Of a stretch of 64,000 nt of DNA, positions 11,755 to 22,387 are shown piece by piece. Position 1 is the first letter of the stretch. Each line of letters opens with the position of its first letter. The stretch covers positions 1,669,841-1,733,840 of the forward strand of contig CP011126.1 of the NCBI GenBank assembly GCA_001077715.1, read 5' to 3'. A program made the position numbers and the translations under genes. The DNA is from Candidatus Coxiella mudrowiae. Its GTDB lineage: Bacteria; Pseudomonadota; Gammaproteobacteria; Coxiellales; Coxiellaceae. The notes beneath the pieces were generated by a model that saw only the letters and a list, made by a program, of their open reading frames with translations, searched no databases and was not told the origin of the DNA.

Positions 11755-12831
11755 TGACACTCATTCTAATTGATAAAAGCCTTCGGACTCCCAACTATAC
11801 CTCTGTCCTCATCAAACTCACTCTTCTCACGACCGCCGATCACAAGCTCAATGAGCGGACTTGAATACGAATTCCAACTCCTGCAAGAAACCCTTAATTA
11901 AAGGGCATCCCCAAAGCCCTCGCTCTTGAGCAGGTCGGGCTCCAACTCGTCTTAATCTTAAAAGCTGAACCCGATTTAACCTTAGATCAGTAGATCAGTT
12001 TGTCGATAAAGAAAAACCCTCGCTCACCACGATTTTGACACTTGCTTTGCGCCTGTTGCAGATCCTCACCCAAATCCACAAAGCCAAAATCGTCCATAAA
12101 GATATTAAACCCGACAATATCCTCGTCGATCCCAAAAATCTTACCATCACCCTTTTTGATTTCAGCCTCGCTCAAAAAGCTTCTTTGAAAACCCAACCCC
12201 ACGAAGGCGAATTCGAAGGCAGTTTTCTCCCACATGGCCCCTAAACAAACCAGGCACATCCATCGCCCCATCGATTATCGCACCGATTTTTATACCTTCG
12301 ATGCCACCCTCTTTAAACTGCTCGGCCGGATAACCTCCTTTCCAAGGCGATCCCCTCGAATTAATTCAAGCGCACCTCCTTACTTAAAGCACCACCCAAT
12401 TTAACTCAGCTTAATCCCAACATCCCCGCCCGTTTTAACTCAGATCGTGCAAAAGCCGCTCGCTAAATCTAAAGTGCTCATGCGCCCATCAAAGATTTGG
12501 AAACCTGTCTGCGGATGCTCAAAGCCGGGGAACGCAAGTCCTTCCACATCGCCATCGGCCGATCTCCCCGAACGTTTCGCCCTCACTTAAAAACTCTATG
12601 GACGAAAGCGCCTCATTCAGGAAGTCACTCAATTCCTTGATCGAGCCCAACCCTTAAAAGCACTCTTTATCGCCGGGCCTCCCGACGTCGAGAAAACCTT
12701 CCATCATCCGCGAAGTCGAAAAATACATCACCCTCCACGGCGGCTTTACCGCCAAAGGAAAATTCGATCAGCTCCATCGAACCACTCCCTACAGCGCTTG
12801 GATTACCGTCACCGAAGCTATCGAAGCTATC
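11755..12831 (+). pseudogene. Multidomain Ser/Thr kinase - AAA ATPase signalling protein, truncated
   Basis: Remnant of a large protein of the type Ser/Thr kinase followed by an AAA-type ATPase, a family otherwise ending in GAF and sensor-kinase modules. A catalytic loop survives in IVHKDIKPDNILVDP, followed by LTITLFDFSLAQK (DFS where DFG is usual). Further pieces in shifted frames read HRPIDYRTDFYTF (activation segment end), [28 protein letters not shown] (a damaged P-loop) and [20 protein letters not shown], then [11 protein letters not shown], which closely resemble the ATPase part of this family. The sequence stops abruptly near 12831, where antisense comM begins. The stretch is visibly richer in C (codons ending in C) than neighbouring genes, a hint of foreign origin. 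Confidence 0.6.
12813..12830. repeat. 9-bp perfect tandem duplication
   Basis: CGAAGCTAT occurs twice in direct succession, immediately before the point where the kinase remnant meets the comM remnant. It may mark repair at the deletion junction. Confidence 0.8.
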
Positions 12832-13835
12832 ATTTTGATAACTGGTACGCGAAATACATAGTTGTTCTCTCTTAAGGGTTAAGGGTTCGCGCAAAGATTC
12901 TAAAACTGATCGAGAAAATTCGGGTAGTTCATCCAAAAATAAAATTCCATAGTTAGCAAAGGTTATCTCACCCAGTTGCAGAGGCAAACTACACCCTATC
13001 ATTGTGATACTTGAAGTTAAATGGTGGGGAGCGCGGAAGGGTCGTTGCTGCCAACACCTAAAATCAAAACCCTTCTTGCTCAGAGAATAAACCGTAGCAA
13101 TTTCCAGAGCCTCATCCACGGTTAAAGAGAGTAAAATACCCGCTAATCGCCCCGCCAGAATGGTTTTTCCTGTCCCAGGGGGGAACCCTCATAAGCAAAA
13201 TATTATGGCGGCCGGGTAAGCCGTAATTTCTAAAGCACGCTTTCCTCCAAGCTGACCCTTCACATCGCTACGACCTTGATAAACTGAACTTTGTGTCTCT
13301 TCTTTCAAAGTAAGAAGAGGTAGTCGATTTTCTTTTCGTAAATGCACACAAACGTCAAGTAAGTGATGGGCAATGAAAATTTTACCTATGGCACTTAACG
13401 ACACTTCATTGGTATTCATGGCAGTAATTATTAAACTTCGGCCAGCTTTTGCCGTGGAGATCGCGAAGGGTAAGCCCCTGCGAATAGTACGAAGTTCACC
13501 GGATAAAGCCAATTTGCCTCCAAATTCCTAATCATTTAACTGATCTTGAGGAATTGATTGGAGGCCGCTAAAATTTCCAATGCGATGGCTAAGTCAAATC
13601 TCCAACCCTCTCGAGGTAGATCCGCAGGCGCAAGGTTTATACAGTAATCTGCTGAATGGGAAATTCTAATCGGCTGTTGATAATTGCACTACGAACACGG
13701 TGGCGGCTTTCTTTGACAGCCATTTCCGGTAATCCGACAATGGAAAAGCTCGGCATTCCATTTAGATAAGTGAACTTCGACAGTCACCGGAGGAGAGTCA
13801 ATGCCGGTGCTAGCTCGGCTATACTCTATAAGAAA
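12832..13835 (-). pseudogene. comM: ComM (Mg-chelatase-like helicase), truncated and frameshifted
   Basis: Remnant of ComM, a hexameric AAA+ branch-migration helicase used in natural transformation. The N-terminal Lon-S5-like domain is readable ([18 protein letters not shown], then [13 protein letters not shown], then RFDLAIALEILAAS). The linker RSDVKGQLGGKRALEI and a P-loop [12 protein letters not shown] (first Gly replaced by Val) follow in another frame, then [17 protein letters not shown] and [20 protein letters not shown], then CISR. At that point, where the family continues with the MNPCPCG zinc-type region, the gene is cut off near 12832 and the sequence becomes the dead kinase on the other strand. 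Frameshifts lie near 13220 and 13510-13560. The comM-ubiK neighbourhood is common in proteobacteria. Confidence 0.85.
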
Positions 13836-13850
13836 GAGACATGAAGAATA

Positions 13851-14096
13851 CTATCTTTGGTGTCTTTCCAGCTCGTTTAGCTTTTCTTCAAGCGCCTGTA
13901 ATTTTGCCCGGGTCCGAGCTAACACCTTCATTTGGATATCAAATTCTTCTCGGGTTACCAAATCAAGTTTACTAAACGATTGTTGTAAAATGCTTTTAAA
14001 ATTTCTCTCTAAATCTTTAGGCAAGTTTTTAATGCCAGGTGGTATCGATCCTAAAAGATAGGTGACAATATCATTGATGTTTTTTGGATCAAACAT
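13851..14096 (-). CDS. ubiK: Ubiquinone biosynthesis accessory factor UbiK (YqiC/BMFP)
   Basis: Small accessory factor that binds UbiJ and membranes and is needed for efficient aerobic ubiquinone synthesis. The 81-residue protein has the family length. The first half is amphipathic (MFDPKNINDIVTYLLGSIPP) and the C-terminal half is the trimeric coiled coil (VTREEFDIQMKVLARTRAKL then QALEEKLNELE) with the family signature LVTREEFD. AAGGAA lies eight bases before the ATG, and an extended -10 promoter lies about 20 bases further up. The partner ubiJ lies 4 kb away in this window. It was probably once followed by comM in one transcript. Confidence 0.92.
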   Translation of the reverse strand: MFDPKNINDIVTYLLGSIPPGIKNLPKDLERNFKSILQQSFSKLDLVTREEFDIQMKVLARTRAKLQALEEKLNELERHQR

Positions 14097-14117
14097 AAGC
14101 GATTCCTTTTTATTTTA

Positions 14118-14128
14118 ATATTATATCA
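14118..14128 (-). promoter_or_regulatory. Extended -10 promoter of ubiK
   Basis: Read on the minus strand, TGATATAAT is a perfect extended -10 element (TGnTATAAT; TATAAT at 14125-14120), about 24 bases upstream of the ubiK start codon. No good -35 is visible, which is acceptable for an extended -10 promoter. Assigned by inspection only. Confidence 0.45.
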
Positions 14129-14249
14129 TCCCATTAAAATCTCGTGAGTACCGAATAAAATAATCTGATTACTTATGATCGAAATACAATACAGTAAATT
14201 TACTTAGCTTATTCACCAATACCCCACCCCACCCAATTAGGTTATACTT

Positions 14250-15197
14250 CGTTTCTATAATTATCGATGCCATACTCCCAAGCTATATAGGTAAAACTCC
14301 CTATTGTTCGCCTTCAACGTATTGGTAAAACTCTCTCCTCCGAACTTTATGGTAAATGCAAATTTTTAAATCACGGGGGGTTGTCAAAGATCGTATCGGT
14401 ATTCCAATGATTGAATAAGCTTAAAAAGAAGAAAAAATTAAGCCGGGCGATACCTTAATTGAACCGACGTCCAGCAATACCGGCATTGGTATCCCACTGG
14501 CCGGAGCCGTGAAAGGTTATAAAGTTATAATTACGATGCCAGAAAAAATGAGCCATGAAAAGCAAGTCGTTTTAGAAGCCTTAGGGGCTAAAATATATCG
14601 CACGCCCACAGAAGCGGCTTTTGACAATCCTGAAAGTCATGTTTCACTAGTCAAACGATTAAACGAAGAAATTTCTCATTCTTTTATTTTGGACCAATAT
14701 AGCAACTCGGAAAACCATGATATTCATTATCGAACCACTGCACAAGAAATTCTTGATGATGAGATGGGCGATAATCTTGTAATGGTGGTGATGGGGATTG
14801 GAACCGGCGGTACTATTACGGGCATCGCTAGAAAATTAAAAGAAAGGAATTTCTCCATGCAAATTATCGGAGTCGATCCAATCTGGTCAATTATAGACGG
14901 GGGAGATGAAATAAAACCCTATACTATAATTAGTTGAAGGAATTGGTTATGATTTTTTTTCCGGAGGTATTGGATAATAATTTTGTCAATGAATATATTA
15001 AAATAAATGATAAAGATTCTTTCTTAATGCTCCGACGCTTAATTCGTGAAGAAGGATTGTTCGTTGTCGGTTCTTCAGGCTCTGCCGTATGGGCCGCCCT
15101 TCAAGTGGCGCAACGTTTAAAAGAAGGCGATCGTTTCCTGGTTCTTTTACCCGATTTCATCCGTAATTATTTAACTAAATTTTTTAATGATACCTGA
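14250..15197 (+). pseudogene. Cystathionine beta-synthase (CysK-like fold), degraded
   Basis: Remnant of a PLP enzyme that condenses serine and homocysteine to cystathionine. In shifted frames the sequence reads IGKTP and IGKTLSSELYGKC, VVKDRIGIPMIE (the PLP lysine is in VKDR), then [40 protein letters not shown], the glycine loop [17 protein letters not shown], and IREEGLFVVGSSGSAVWAAL with a tail near [20 protein letters not shown] and the FDNPESH segment favour cystathionine beta-synthase over cysteine synthase. A stop after IPMIE, and frame breaks near 14390, 14500 and 14937, inactivate it. It is followed by a dead cystathionine gamma-lyase/synthase, so this was a transsulfuration operon. 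Confidence 0.8.
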
Positions 15198-15231
15198 ATG
15201 AAAGCACAAGGATTTTTGTAGTCAAAAAATT

Positions 15232-16440
<1,209 letters not shown>

Positions 16441-16451
16441 TATTTTATTTT

Positions 16452-17102
16452 TTACTTTTTATCTTTCTTTGTGGATGGTGGTGAGGGTGTTGGACTGGAC
16501 TGCAACACTTGCGAAGGACCTAGGATAATCACAGGCTGGATTACAGACGGCTCAAAGCCTAACAGATCCTCACTTAAAGGGTCCACCAATTGATTCATTT
16601 CTCGCATTTGTTCCACCATCAAATGGTTTACCCGCCAAAAAGTTTGTTGCATGTAACGTGCTTCTTCTGCTCGTTGTTTCTCGATACGCTGATACAATTT
16701 TTTTGCTTCTTCATCTGATAATTTTTTTCCGTTTTTGTAAGCTATTACGTTTATAACCGGCTTCCCTTTATAATTATGCTCCGTACGAATAAACATCGTT
16801 TGAATATTGGGTTGGTAATAAGTTTCAAACACCTTACGATATTGTTCACGATTTATCCATCCTACTTTCCCATTGCGGAGGTTACCTACTTTAATCCAAT
16901 CTTTCTTGTGGTAAATAGGTATTAACTGCTCGTCAGGTGAGACTTTCTGTAATACAGTTGATTTCAATTCAGGCGATTGATAAAGATTAATGAACTCGCT
17001 CTTTTTCAAGTTCGCTGAGGATTGTTGTTGTAAAACTGCGTAAGACACACCTGAAATAGACAAGCAGAAGGAAAGCCCTAGAGTAATGATTAATTTTCGC
17101 AT
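16452..17102 (-). CDS. Exported SH3-domain protein
   Basis: Intact gene of unknown specific role. I start it at ATG 17102, because AAGGAG lies just before that codon; an in-frame ATG at 17123 would overlap this ribosome-binding site. The 216-residue product begins with a clear signal peptide (MRKLIITLGLSFCLSISGVS, cleavage after YA). Residues 30-90 look like a bacterial SH3 domain (FINLYQSPELKSTVLQKVSP, then DWIKVGNLRNGKVGWINREQ). A charged helical part (DEEAKKLYQRIEKQRAEEAR) and a Pro/Ser-rich tail ending KKDKK follow. Such proteins usually act in the periplasm on the wall or as assembly factors; that is inference. It stays open amid dead neighbours. Its promoter carries an 18-bp duplication. 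Confidence 0.75.
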   Translation of the reverse strand: MRKLIITLGLSFCLSISGVSYAVLQQQSSANLKKSEFINLYQSPELKSTVLQKVSPDEQLIPIYHKKDWIKVGNLRNGKVGWINREQYRKVFETYYQPNIQTMFIRTEHNYKGKPVINVIAYKNGKKLSDEEAKKLYQRIEKQRAEEARYMQQTFWRVNHLMVEQMREMNQLVDPLSEDLLGFEPSVIQPVIILGPSQVLQSSPTPSPPSTKKDKK

Positions 17103-17129
17103 TTTTTCTCCTTCATTTATCATAATTAT

Positions 17130-17165
17130 TACGCAGACTATTATAACTACGCAGACTATTATAAC
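17130..17165 (-). promoter_or_regulatory. Duplicated -10 region upstream of SH3 protein gene (18 bp x 2)
   Basis: Two perfect copies of an 18-bp unit (17130-17147 and 17148-17165). On the minus strand each copy contains GTTATAATAG, a perfect TATAAT -10 hexamer. The gene's ATG (17102) lies about 30-50 bases downstream. No strong -35 is seen. The duplication gives two candidate -10 boxes 18 bp apart. Confidence 0.6.
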
Positions 17166-17204
17166 GTTTTCTTTCCTTAATTAAAAAGAGTTAACTTAGG
17201 AGAG

Positions 17205-18051
17205 CTAACCTAATTTAAGCGTAGTCAATCCATAGATCTGCTGCATCGGCAACTTTGTCAGCATTTGTAAATACATTCGAGCTGTTTCAAAAACGAAATT
17301 CATGTTATGACGCTTTACCAAAACACCATAGCATCCAAATTTAATTCAGTTATATCCAAATAAATATCCTGCCCCAACGGCGTAATTGGCTAAATAACTA
17401 AATAAAGATTCTGAAATTGAAAGATTCTGAAATTGTTTCTTCATTTACAAGTAAAAAAATAAAAACCCTATTTTATATCCTTTCTGGCAGCGCCGAATAA
17501 CACCGTAACCCTTCAATAGGTTATCGCTTACATAACCTACAACCAGTGCATCCGCTTGACTAATCCAAGCTAACAAAAATGCAGGACGCATTACCAGAAA
17601 ATGCAAGCTATTTATAGTGAAATACCTGTGCCAAAGTCAGGAAAGTTAAAAAAATATTTTTTTTGGCTGAAATTTCTTCATTTTTTCACCCACACCATGA
17701 AATCGCAGATTACGATGTGAATATTTAAATCCGTTCTTAGCATAGGCTGCCTGCATTTCCACCACACCGTCCAATCCAGCATTGCGCGAACCAATATAAT
17801 CTAATCTCTTTTTAGTCATGGCTAAACCGCAATCGCGATCACGAAATTCCTTTTTAATAATTAACAACCTAAAAAAGCAAAATTTTCCTCATAAATAACA
17901 CTGGAAGCCACCGCCACTGGTTCGTCATTACATTTTCCAATAAATAATCCTGTTGGATTAGCTCTATAAAAAATCTCTGCATCGTGAATTCCGGGATTCC
18001 AGCCTTAGCACCAGCGCACTCAATAGCAATTTGAGCTTCAGAAGGCATCAT
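17205..18051 (-). pseudogene. GNAT-family N-acetyltransferase, degraded
   Basis: Remnant of a two-domain GNAT acetyltransferase. It starts MMPSEAQIAIECAGAKAG at 18051. In shifted frames it continues with SIVYEENFAFLG-like sequence, LLIIKKEFRDRDCGLAMTKK and YIGSRNAGLDGVVEMQAAYA then KNGFKYSHRNLRFHGVGEK, a pattern I associate with the YitH-type family (acetyl-CoA loop plus GLDGV and GF). The C-terminal half (17640 downward) has pieces such as AFLLAWISQADALVVGYV. Frameshifts lie near 17868 and 17645, with stops in the C-terminal half; a 16-bp tandem duplication lies at 17404-17435. Confidence 0.6.
17404..17435. repeat. 16-bp perfect tandem duplication
   Basis: AAAGATTCTGAAATTG occurs twice in direct succession within the dead acetyltransferase C-terminal region. 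16 is not a multiple of three, so it shifts the frame. Confidence 0.85.
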
Positions 18052-18059
18052 GGAACAAA

Positions 18060-18600
18060 TCTAAAAATTATTTTTCATACAGATGTTGCTCACACCAATA
18101 TTTTGCAATTTCATAACGGGTAGTAACCCAAATATCTTTAAACGAAGCCAAATAATCTAAAAATTTCCTAATCGCTTGTATTCGACCCAGTCGGCCTGAA
18201 ATACAAGAATGTAAGGCAACTGTCATCAATTTTAGTTTTGTTTTTCGTTCTCATGGATTTTTTTCATAGGCCATTCCACAATCCCACAGAGTAACAGGAA
18301 TTTTATAATCATTGAACAAACGAAATAATCGCCAAATCCCACAGCAAGACCCGTATTCGAAAATCGATTCGCTGAAAGGATGCCGATCCGCCTTTCAAAT
18401 TTCCAAGTTGTCAATTTCTGTTAGAAAATTTTCAGACTGAGAATCACCATTGAGGACAATTTAATTCAGCCCTTTTTTCATAATTGATAAATTAATGGCC
18501 ACTCAAGCTTGATTAGGCCAATGCGTGTTGGGCGGATTTTTCCCCTAACCAATATAATTTAAAGGTAGATAGGTCATTGCTCTCCTCGAGCTCTTCAGAA
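18060..18600 (-). pseudogene. Polysaccharide deacetylase family (PuuE/allantoinase-like), degraded
   Basis: Remnant read on the minus strand. Fragments are YIGxGKNPPNTHWPNQA, VLNGDSQSENFLTEI, SIFEYGSxCGIWRLFRLFND then YKIPVTLWDCGMAYEK, and near the end the segment HSCISGRLGRIQAIRKFLDY followed by WVTTRYEIAKYWCEQH. These match the pattern of the PuuE-type NodB-fold deacetylases (YGRNPP, YEYGSRxGxWRLLRLF, HPxxSGRxxR, WxATRxEIAxHW). Several stops and frameshifts and a large missing middle part leave it dead. It lies next to the acetyltransferase remnant on the same strand. Confidence 0.6.
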
Positions 18601-18737
18601 TATAGCATGGTTCTGAAAGGAGGTTTAAATTGGCAGCCTCATTATTAGCGAAGACTCCCTCACTCAAATAAAATATTAGTGCAATTTTCTTAAAATTTTA
18701 TTACCATGACCACTTCATTTGAATTAGGGATTTTAGC

Positions 18738-18765
18738 ATGACGCACACAACATGACGCACACAAC
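18738..18765 (+). repeat. 14-bp tandem duplication carrying the metK start codon
   Basis: ATGACGCACACAAC is present twice. The upstream copy begins with an ATG placed at the best distance from the only Shine-Dalgarno-like sequence (AGGGA, 18726-18730). From that ATG the frame is five codons and then TGA, and this TGA overlaps the downstream ATG (ATGA) where the metK frame starts. Confidence 0.9.
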
Positions 18766-19942
18766 CTTATTTACTTCAGAATCTGTCTCGGAAGGCCACC
18801 CAGACAAAATAGCCGACCAAATTTCTGACGCTGTTTTAGATGCACTCATTGCTCAAGATCCCCGTTCTCGCGTAGCCTGTGAAGCCGTAGTGAAATCCGG
18901 CATGGTTTTTGTTGCGGGAGAAATCACTACCAGTGCTTGGGCTGATATAGAACAAATTGCTCGTAATACCGTCTTAGAGATTGGTTACAATGACCCTCAT
19001 ATTGGTTTCGATGGAGAGACTTGCGCCGTGCTTTCGGCTATTGGCAAACAATCGCCGGATATCGTAATGGGTGTTGATGGACGCGAAGATCGAGAATTAG
19101 GGGCTGGTGATCAAGGTTTGATGTTTGGATATGCTTCGAGAGAAACCGAAGTACTTATGCCTGCCCCAATTACCTATGCTCATCGCCTCGTTCGTCGGCA
19201 AGCAGAGTTGCGTAAAGAAGGCATTTTTTCCTGGTTACGTCCAGATGCTAAATCGCAAGTTACGCTCCGTTACGAAAATGGCCTTCCTGTAGTAGTAGAT
19301 TGCATTGTGCTTTCCACACAACACAGTCCTCATATTATTCAAAAAGATTTACGAGAAGCCGTGATTGAGGAAATCATTAAGCCTGTTATTCCTCGGGCTT
19401 GGATTACAAAGGAAACTCGATTTTTAGTAAACCCCACTGGGCGCTTCGTTATTGGTGGACCGGTTGGCGATTGTGGATTAACGGGACGAAAAATCATCGT
19501 TGATACCTATGGAGGAATGGCTCGTCACGGAGGGGGCTGTTTTTCAGGAAAAGATCCTTCTAAAGTAGACCGTTCGGCTGCTTATGCCGCTCGTTACGTT
19601 GCTAAGAACGTAGTAGCTGCCGGAGTCGCGGATCGCTGTGAAATCCAAGTTTCTTACGCCATAGGTATTGCTGAGCCTACTTCAATTAACGTTGAAACCT
19701 TTGGAACCGCCAAGATTGATGAGGTACGTATTCAACAATTAATTACCGAATTTTTCGATCTTCGTCCGGGACGAATTATCGAAGATCTTCGATTGCTCCG
19801 ACCTATATACAAAGCTACTGCTACCTATGGCCATTTTGGTCGGGAAGAGCCAGAATTTACGTGGGAGCGAACTGATAAAGCGGAAGTGCTTCGCGAGGCT
19901 GCGGGTTTAACTTTCAACCACCACCCAACATACTTAAAATAG
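18752..19942 (+). CDS. metK: S-adenosylmethionine synthetase
   Basis: Makes S-adenosylmethionine from methionine and ATP in the cytosol. The 396-residue protein is full length. Motifs include [20 protein letters not shown] at the N-terminus, the adenine-binding [12 protein letters not shown] near residue 118, the P-loop-like [20 protein letters not shown] near residue 260, and the C-terminal [20 protein letters not shown]. The reading frame opens at the second of two duplicated ATGs, so initiation is unusual. ahcY follows after 26 bases, probably in one transcript. Retained while the local methionine-synthesis genes metE and metF are dead. Confidence 0.97.
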   Translation: MTHTTLFTSESVSEGHPDKIADQISDAVLDALIAQDPRSRVACEAVVKSGMVFVAGEITTSAWADIEQIARNTVLEIGYNDPHIGFDGETCAVLSAIGKQSPDIVMGVDGREDRELGAGDQGLMFGYASRETEVLMPAPITYAHRLVRRQAELRKEGIFSWLRPDAKSQVTLRYENGLPVVVDCIVLSTQHSPHIIQKDLREAVIEEIIKPVIPRAWITKETRFLVNPTGRFVIGGPVGDCGLTGRKIIVDTYGGMARHGGGCFSGKDPSKVDRSAAYAARYVAKNVVAAGVADRCEIQVSYAIGIAEPTSINVETFGTAKIDEVRIQQLITEFFDLRPGRIIEDLRLLRPIYKATATYGHFGREEPEFTWERTDKAEVLREAAGLTFNHHPTYLK

Positions 19943-19968
19943 CAAAATAGCGAGTATTAAAAATAGAA

Positions 19969-21264
19969 ATGATAATGACTCAAGATTTTCGAATTGCTGA
20001 CAGTAAATTAGCAGATTGGGGTCGAAAGGAAATCGACATTGCTGAAACGGAAATGCCTGGATTGATGGCCTTATGTCAAAAATATAAAAAAAGTCAGCCC
20101 TTGAAAGGCGCTCGCATTGCGGGCTGTATCCATATGACGATCCAAACAGCTGTTTTGATCGAAACTTTAATTGAGCTTGGTGCTGAAGTTCGATGGTCTT
20201 CCTGCAATATTTTTTCCACCCAAGATCATGCAGCTGCCGCGATTGCGGAAAAAGGTATTCCAGTTTTTGCTTGGAAGGGAGAAACTGAGGAAGAATACTG
20301 GGAATGCATCGCTTCTACTTTGGAAGGTCCTAACGGCTGGCAGCCTAATATGCTATTGGATGATGGTGGAGACTTAACCGCTTACCTTCTGGAAAAACAT
20401 CCCAAATTAGGCAAAGATATTCACGGCGTATCCGAAGAAACGACCACCGGAGTTCATCGTCTTTATAGGATGCTCAAAGATGGAACTTTGAGATTCTCCG
20501 CTATCAATGTAAACGATTCAGTAACGAAATCAAAATTTGACAACCTTTATGGATGTCGCGAATCGCTCATCGATTCTATTAAGCAGGCAACGGATGTGAT
20601 GATTGCAGGAAAACGTGTCGTTATCTGCGGATATGGGGATGTAGGTAAAGGTTGTGCACAGTCCCTTCGTGCCTACGGCGCCACGGTATATATTACCGAA
20701 ATTGACCCTATTTGCGCTCTACAGGCCTCCATGGAAGGTTATCAAGTTGTGACCATGGAAGAAATGGCTCCGATCGCTGATATTTTTGTTACTGCAACGG
20801 GCAATACTGACATTATCACCCACGAACACATGACTCAAATGAAAAATCAGACCATTGTTTGCAATATTGGCCATTTTGATAAAGAAATTGACGTCGATTC
20901 TTTAAAAAAATACGAATGGATCAACATTAAACCCCAAGTCGATCAAGTTATTTTCCCTAACGGAAAACGACTGACGGTCCTGGCAAAAGGCCGTTTAGTT
21001 AATCTTGGCTGCGCGACAGGCCACCCCAGCTTTGTTATGTCGACTTCCTTCACCAATCAAGTATTGGCGCAGATAGAATTATGGCAACATCCAGAAAAAT
21101 ATCCCCTGGGCGTATACGTATTACCTAAGCACCTGGATGAAGAAGTGGCACGTCTTCATTTACAACAAGTGGGCGCTAAATTAACGGAATTAACTGAGAA
21201 ACAAGCCGCCTATATCGGAATCGGTCGCAAAGGACCGTTTAAGTTGGATCACTATCGATATTAA
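19969..21264 (+). CDS. ahcY: S-adenosylhomocysteine hydrolase
   Basis: NAD-dependent cytosolic enzyme that splits S-adenosylhomocysteine, the product of SAM-dependent methyltransferases, into homocysteine and adenosine. The 431-residue protein carries [29 protein letters not shown], the catalytic-site [20 protein letters not shown], the Rossmann loop [20 protein letters not shown], and [20 protein letters not shown], ending in LDHYRY as in the family. Two in-frame ATGs are close together (19969 and 19975). It pairs with metK upstream. With CBS, CGL and MetE broken in this window, its homocysteine product has no visible local use. Confidence 0.97.
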   Translation: MIMTQDFRIADSKLADWGRKEIDIAETEMPGLMALCQKYKKSQPLKGARIAGCIHMTIQTAVLIETLIELGAEVRWSSCNIFSTQDHAAAAIAEKGIPVFAWKGETEEEYWECIASTLEGPNGWQPNMLLDDGGDLTAYLLEKHPKLGKDIHGVSEETTTGVHRLYRMLKDGTLRFSAINVNDSVTKSKFDNLYGCRESLIDSIKQATDVMIAGKRVVICGYGDVGKGCAQSLRAYGATVYITEIDPICALQASMEGYQVVTMEEMAPIADIFVTATGNTDIITHEHMTQMKNQTIVCNIGHFDKEIDVDSLKKYEWINIKPQVDQVIFPNGKRLTVLAKGRLVNLGCATGHPSFVMSTSFTNQVLAQIELWQHPEKYPLGVYVLPKHLDEEVARLHLQQVGAKLTELTEKQAAYIGIGRKGPFKLDHYRY

Positions 21265-21374
21265 TCTTGCATCATCTCTACGCAACAAAACAAATTAAAA
21301 CAATTATTTCCATAAATTAACGAATTAATAGTCTCTCCTTACAGTATTTATACAGTAATCAAAAAAATCATGCG

Positions 21375-22270
21375 AGAGATGGAAAATTTTTTCACCCCAC
21401 CAATTGGAGCTTATTATATTATGATCCCGAGGCTGATGAACTCTTCTTTGTTTATGCTATGCAAAAGGACTAGATGAAAACCTCATTCGAGAAATACCGC
21501 TAAAAAAAGGGAAGGCATTGCTGGCACCGTGGTAAAGACAAGAAAACCTCTCTTTATTCAAGACTGTCAAAATGATCCGCGTTTCAGACAAACAAAAAAC
21601 TCGCTCGCTTATTGCCGTTCCCATTAAATACAAAGATATGTTATTTGGTGTATTGGAATTAGTTAATTTAGAAAAAATTCTTATTTTAGTGAAGAAGACT
21701 GTTTTTTATTCGAAATAACTGCTAATTTTTCAGCTGTGGCGCTTAGTTAGCACCACCTTTTTTGAACATACTAAATCTCTTTCTTATCTTGATCCTCTCA
21801 CAGGAATTTATAATCGTGCCAAGTTAGCAAAAGTTTTGAAGAAATAGAAAGAAAATTCCATTCAATATGCTAAAAAAACAGTAAGTATTTTTTATTAGAT
21901 CTAAATCAGTTCAAAACAATTAACGATAAATATGGCCATCGAAAAGGAGATGAAGTATTAAAAGAAACTTGGAAATCATTCGTTCACAGTCTCGAGTAAG
22001 AGATTTATTTTTTCGTATCGGTGATGACGAATTCCTTTACCTTGTTCTGCACAACTCTAACCGTGAGGACACGAATATTGGGAAACCCATTGCGACACCC
22101 AATTAGAAATTATTTCTCCCAAACTTGAACCTAAGCAAGGGCGGATTTTTTATTGGTTATGCGACAGGTCCATTAAAAGCTATTAATGAACTTATTCAAG
22201 AAGCGGATAAGGATATGTACTAAGACAAAGAACGACGCAAGAATCTATACGCGTTTTTGGCTAAGTTCTA
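21375..22270 (+). pseudogene. GAF-GGDEF diguanylate cyclase, degraded
   Basis: Remnant of a cyclic-di-GMP synthase. The GAF part is visible as YYDPEADELFFVYAMQ and GIAGTVVKTRKPLFIQDCQN then DPRFRQTKNSLA. The cyclase domain follows as LSYLDPLTGIYNRAKLAKVL, LDLNQFKTINDKYGHRKGDE, FFRIGDDEFLYLVLH (the signature is GDDEF instead of GGDEF) and IGYATGPLKAINELIQEADK then DMY followed by a stop. At least four frameshifts and stops separate the pieces. It lies at the head of the dead secretion region, whose tail holds an EAL remnant. Confidence 0.75.
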
Positions 22271-22387
22271 AGGTTCTAAAAAGAATTTCTCACTAATTCA
22301 TTAATTTATGCTATAGTTTAGAGAGTAGATCTAACGGGATGGAGAAAGGATAAAGAAATAAGATATTCAAATAATTGAGCGAAATTT

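Noticed and set aside
18600..18751. SAM riboswitch in front of metK
   Set aside because: The leader is short and AT-rich, and I see no set of paired helices typical of a known SAM riboswitch class.
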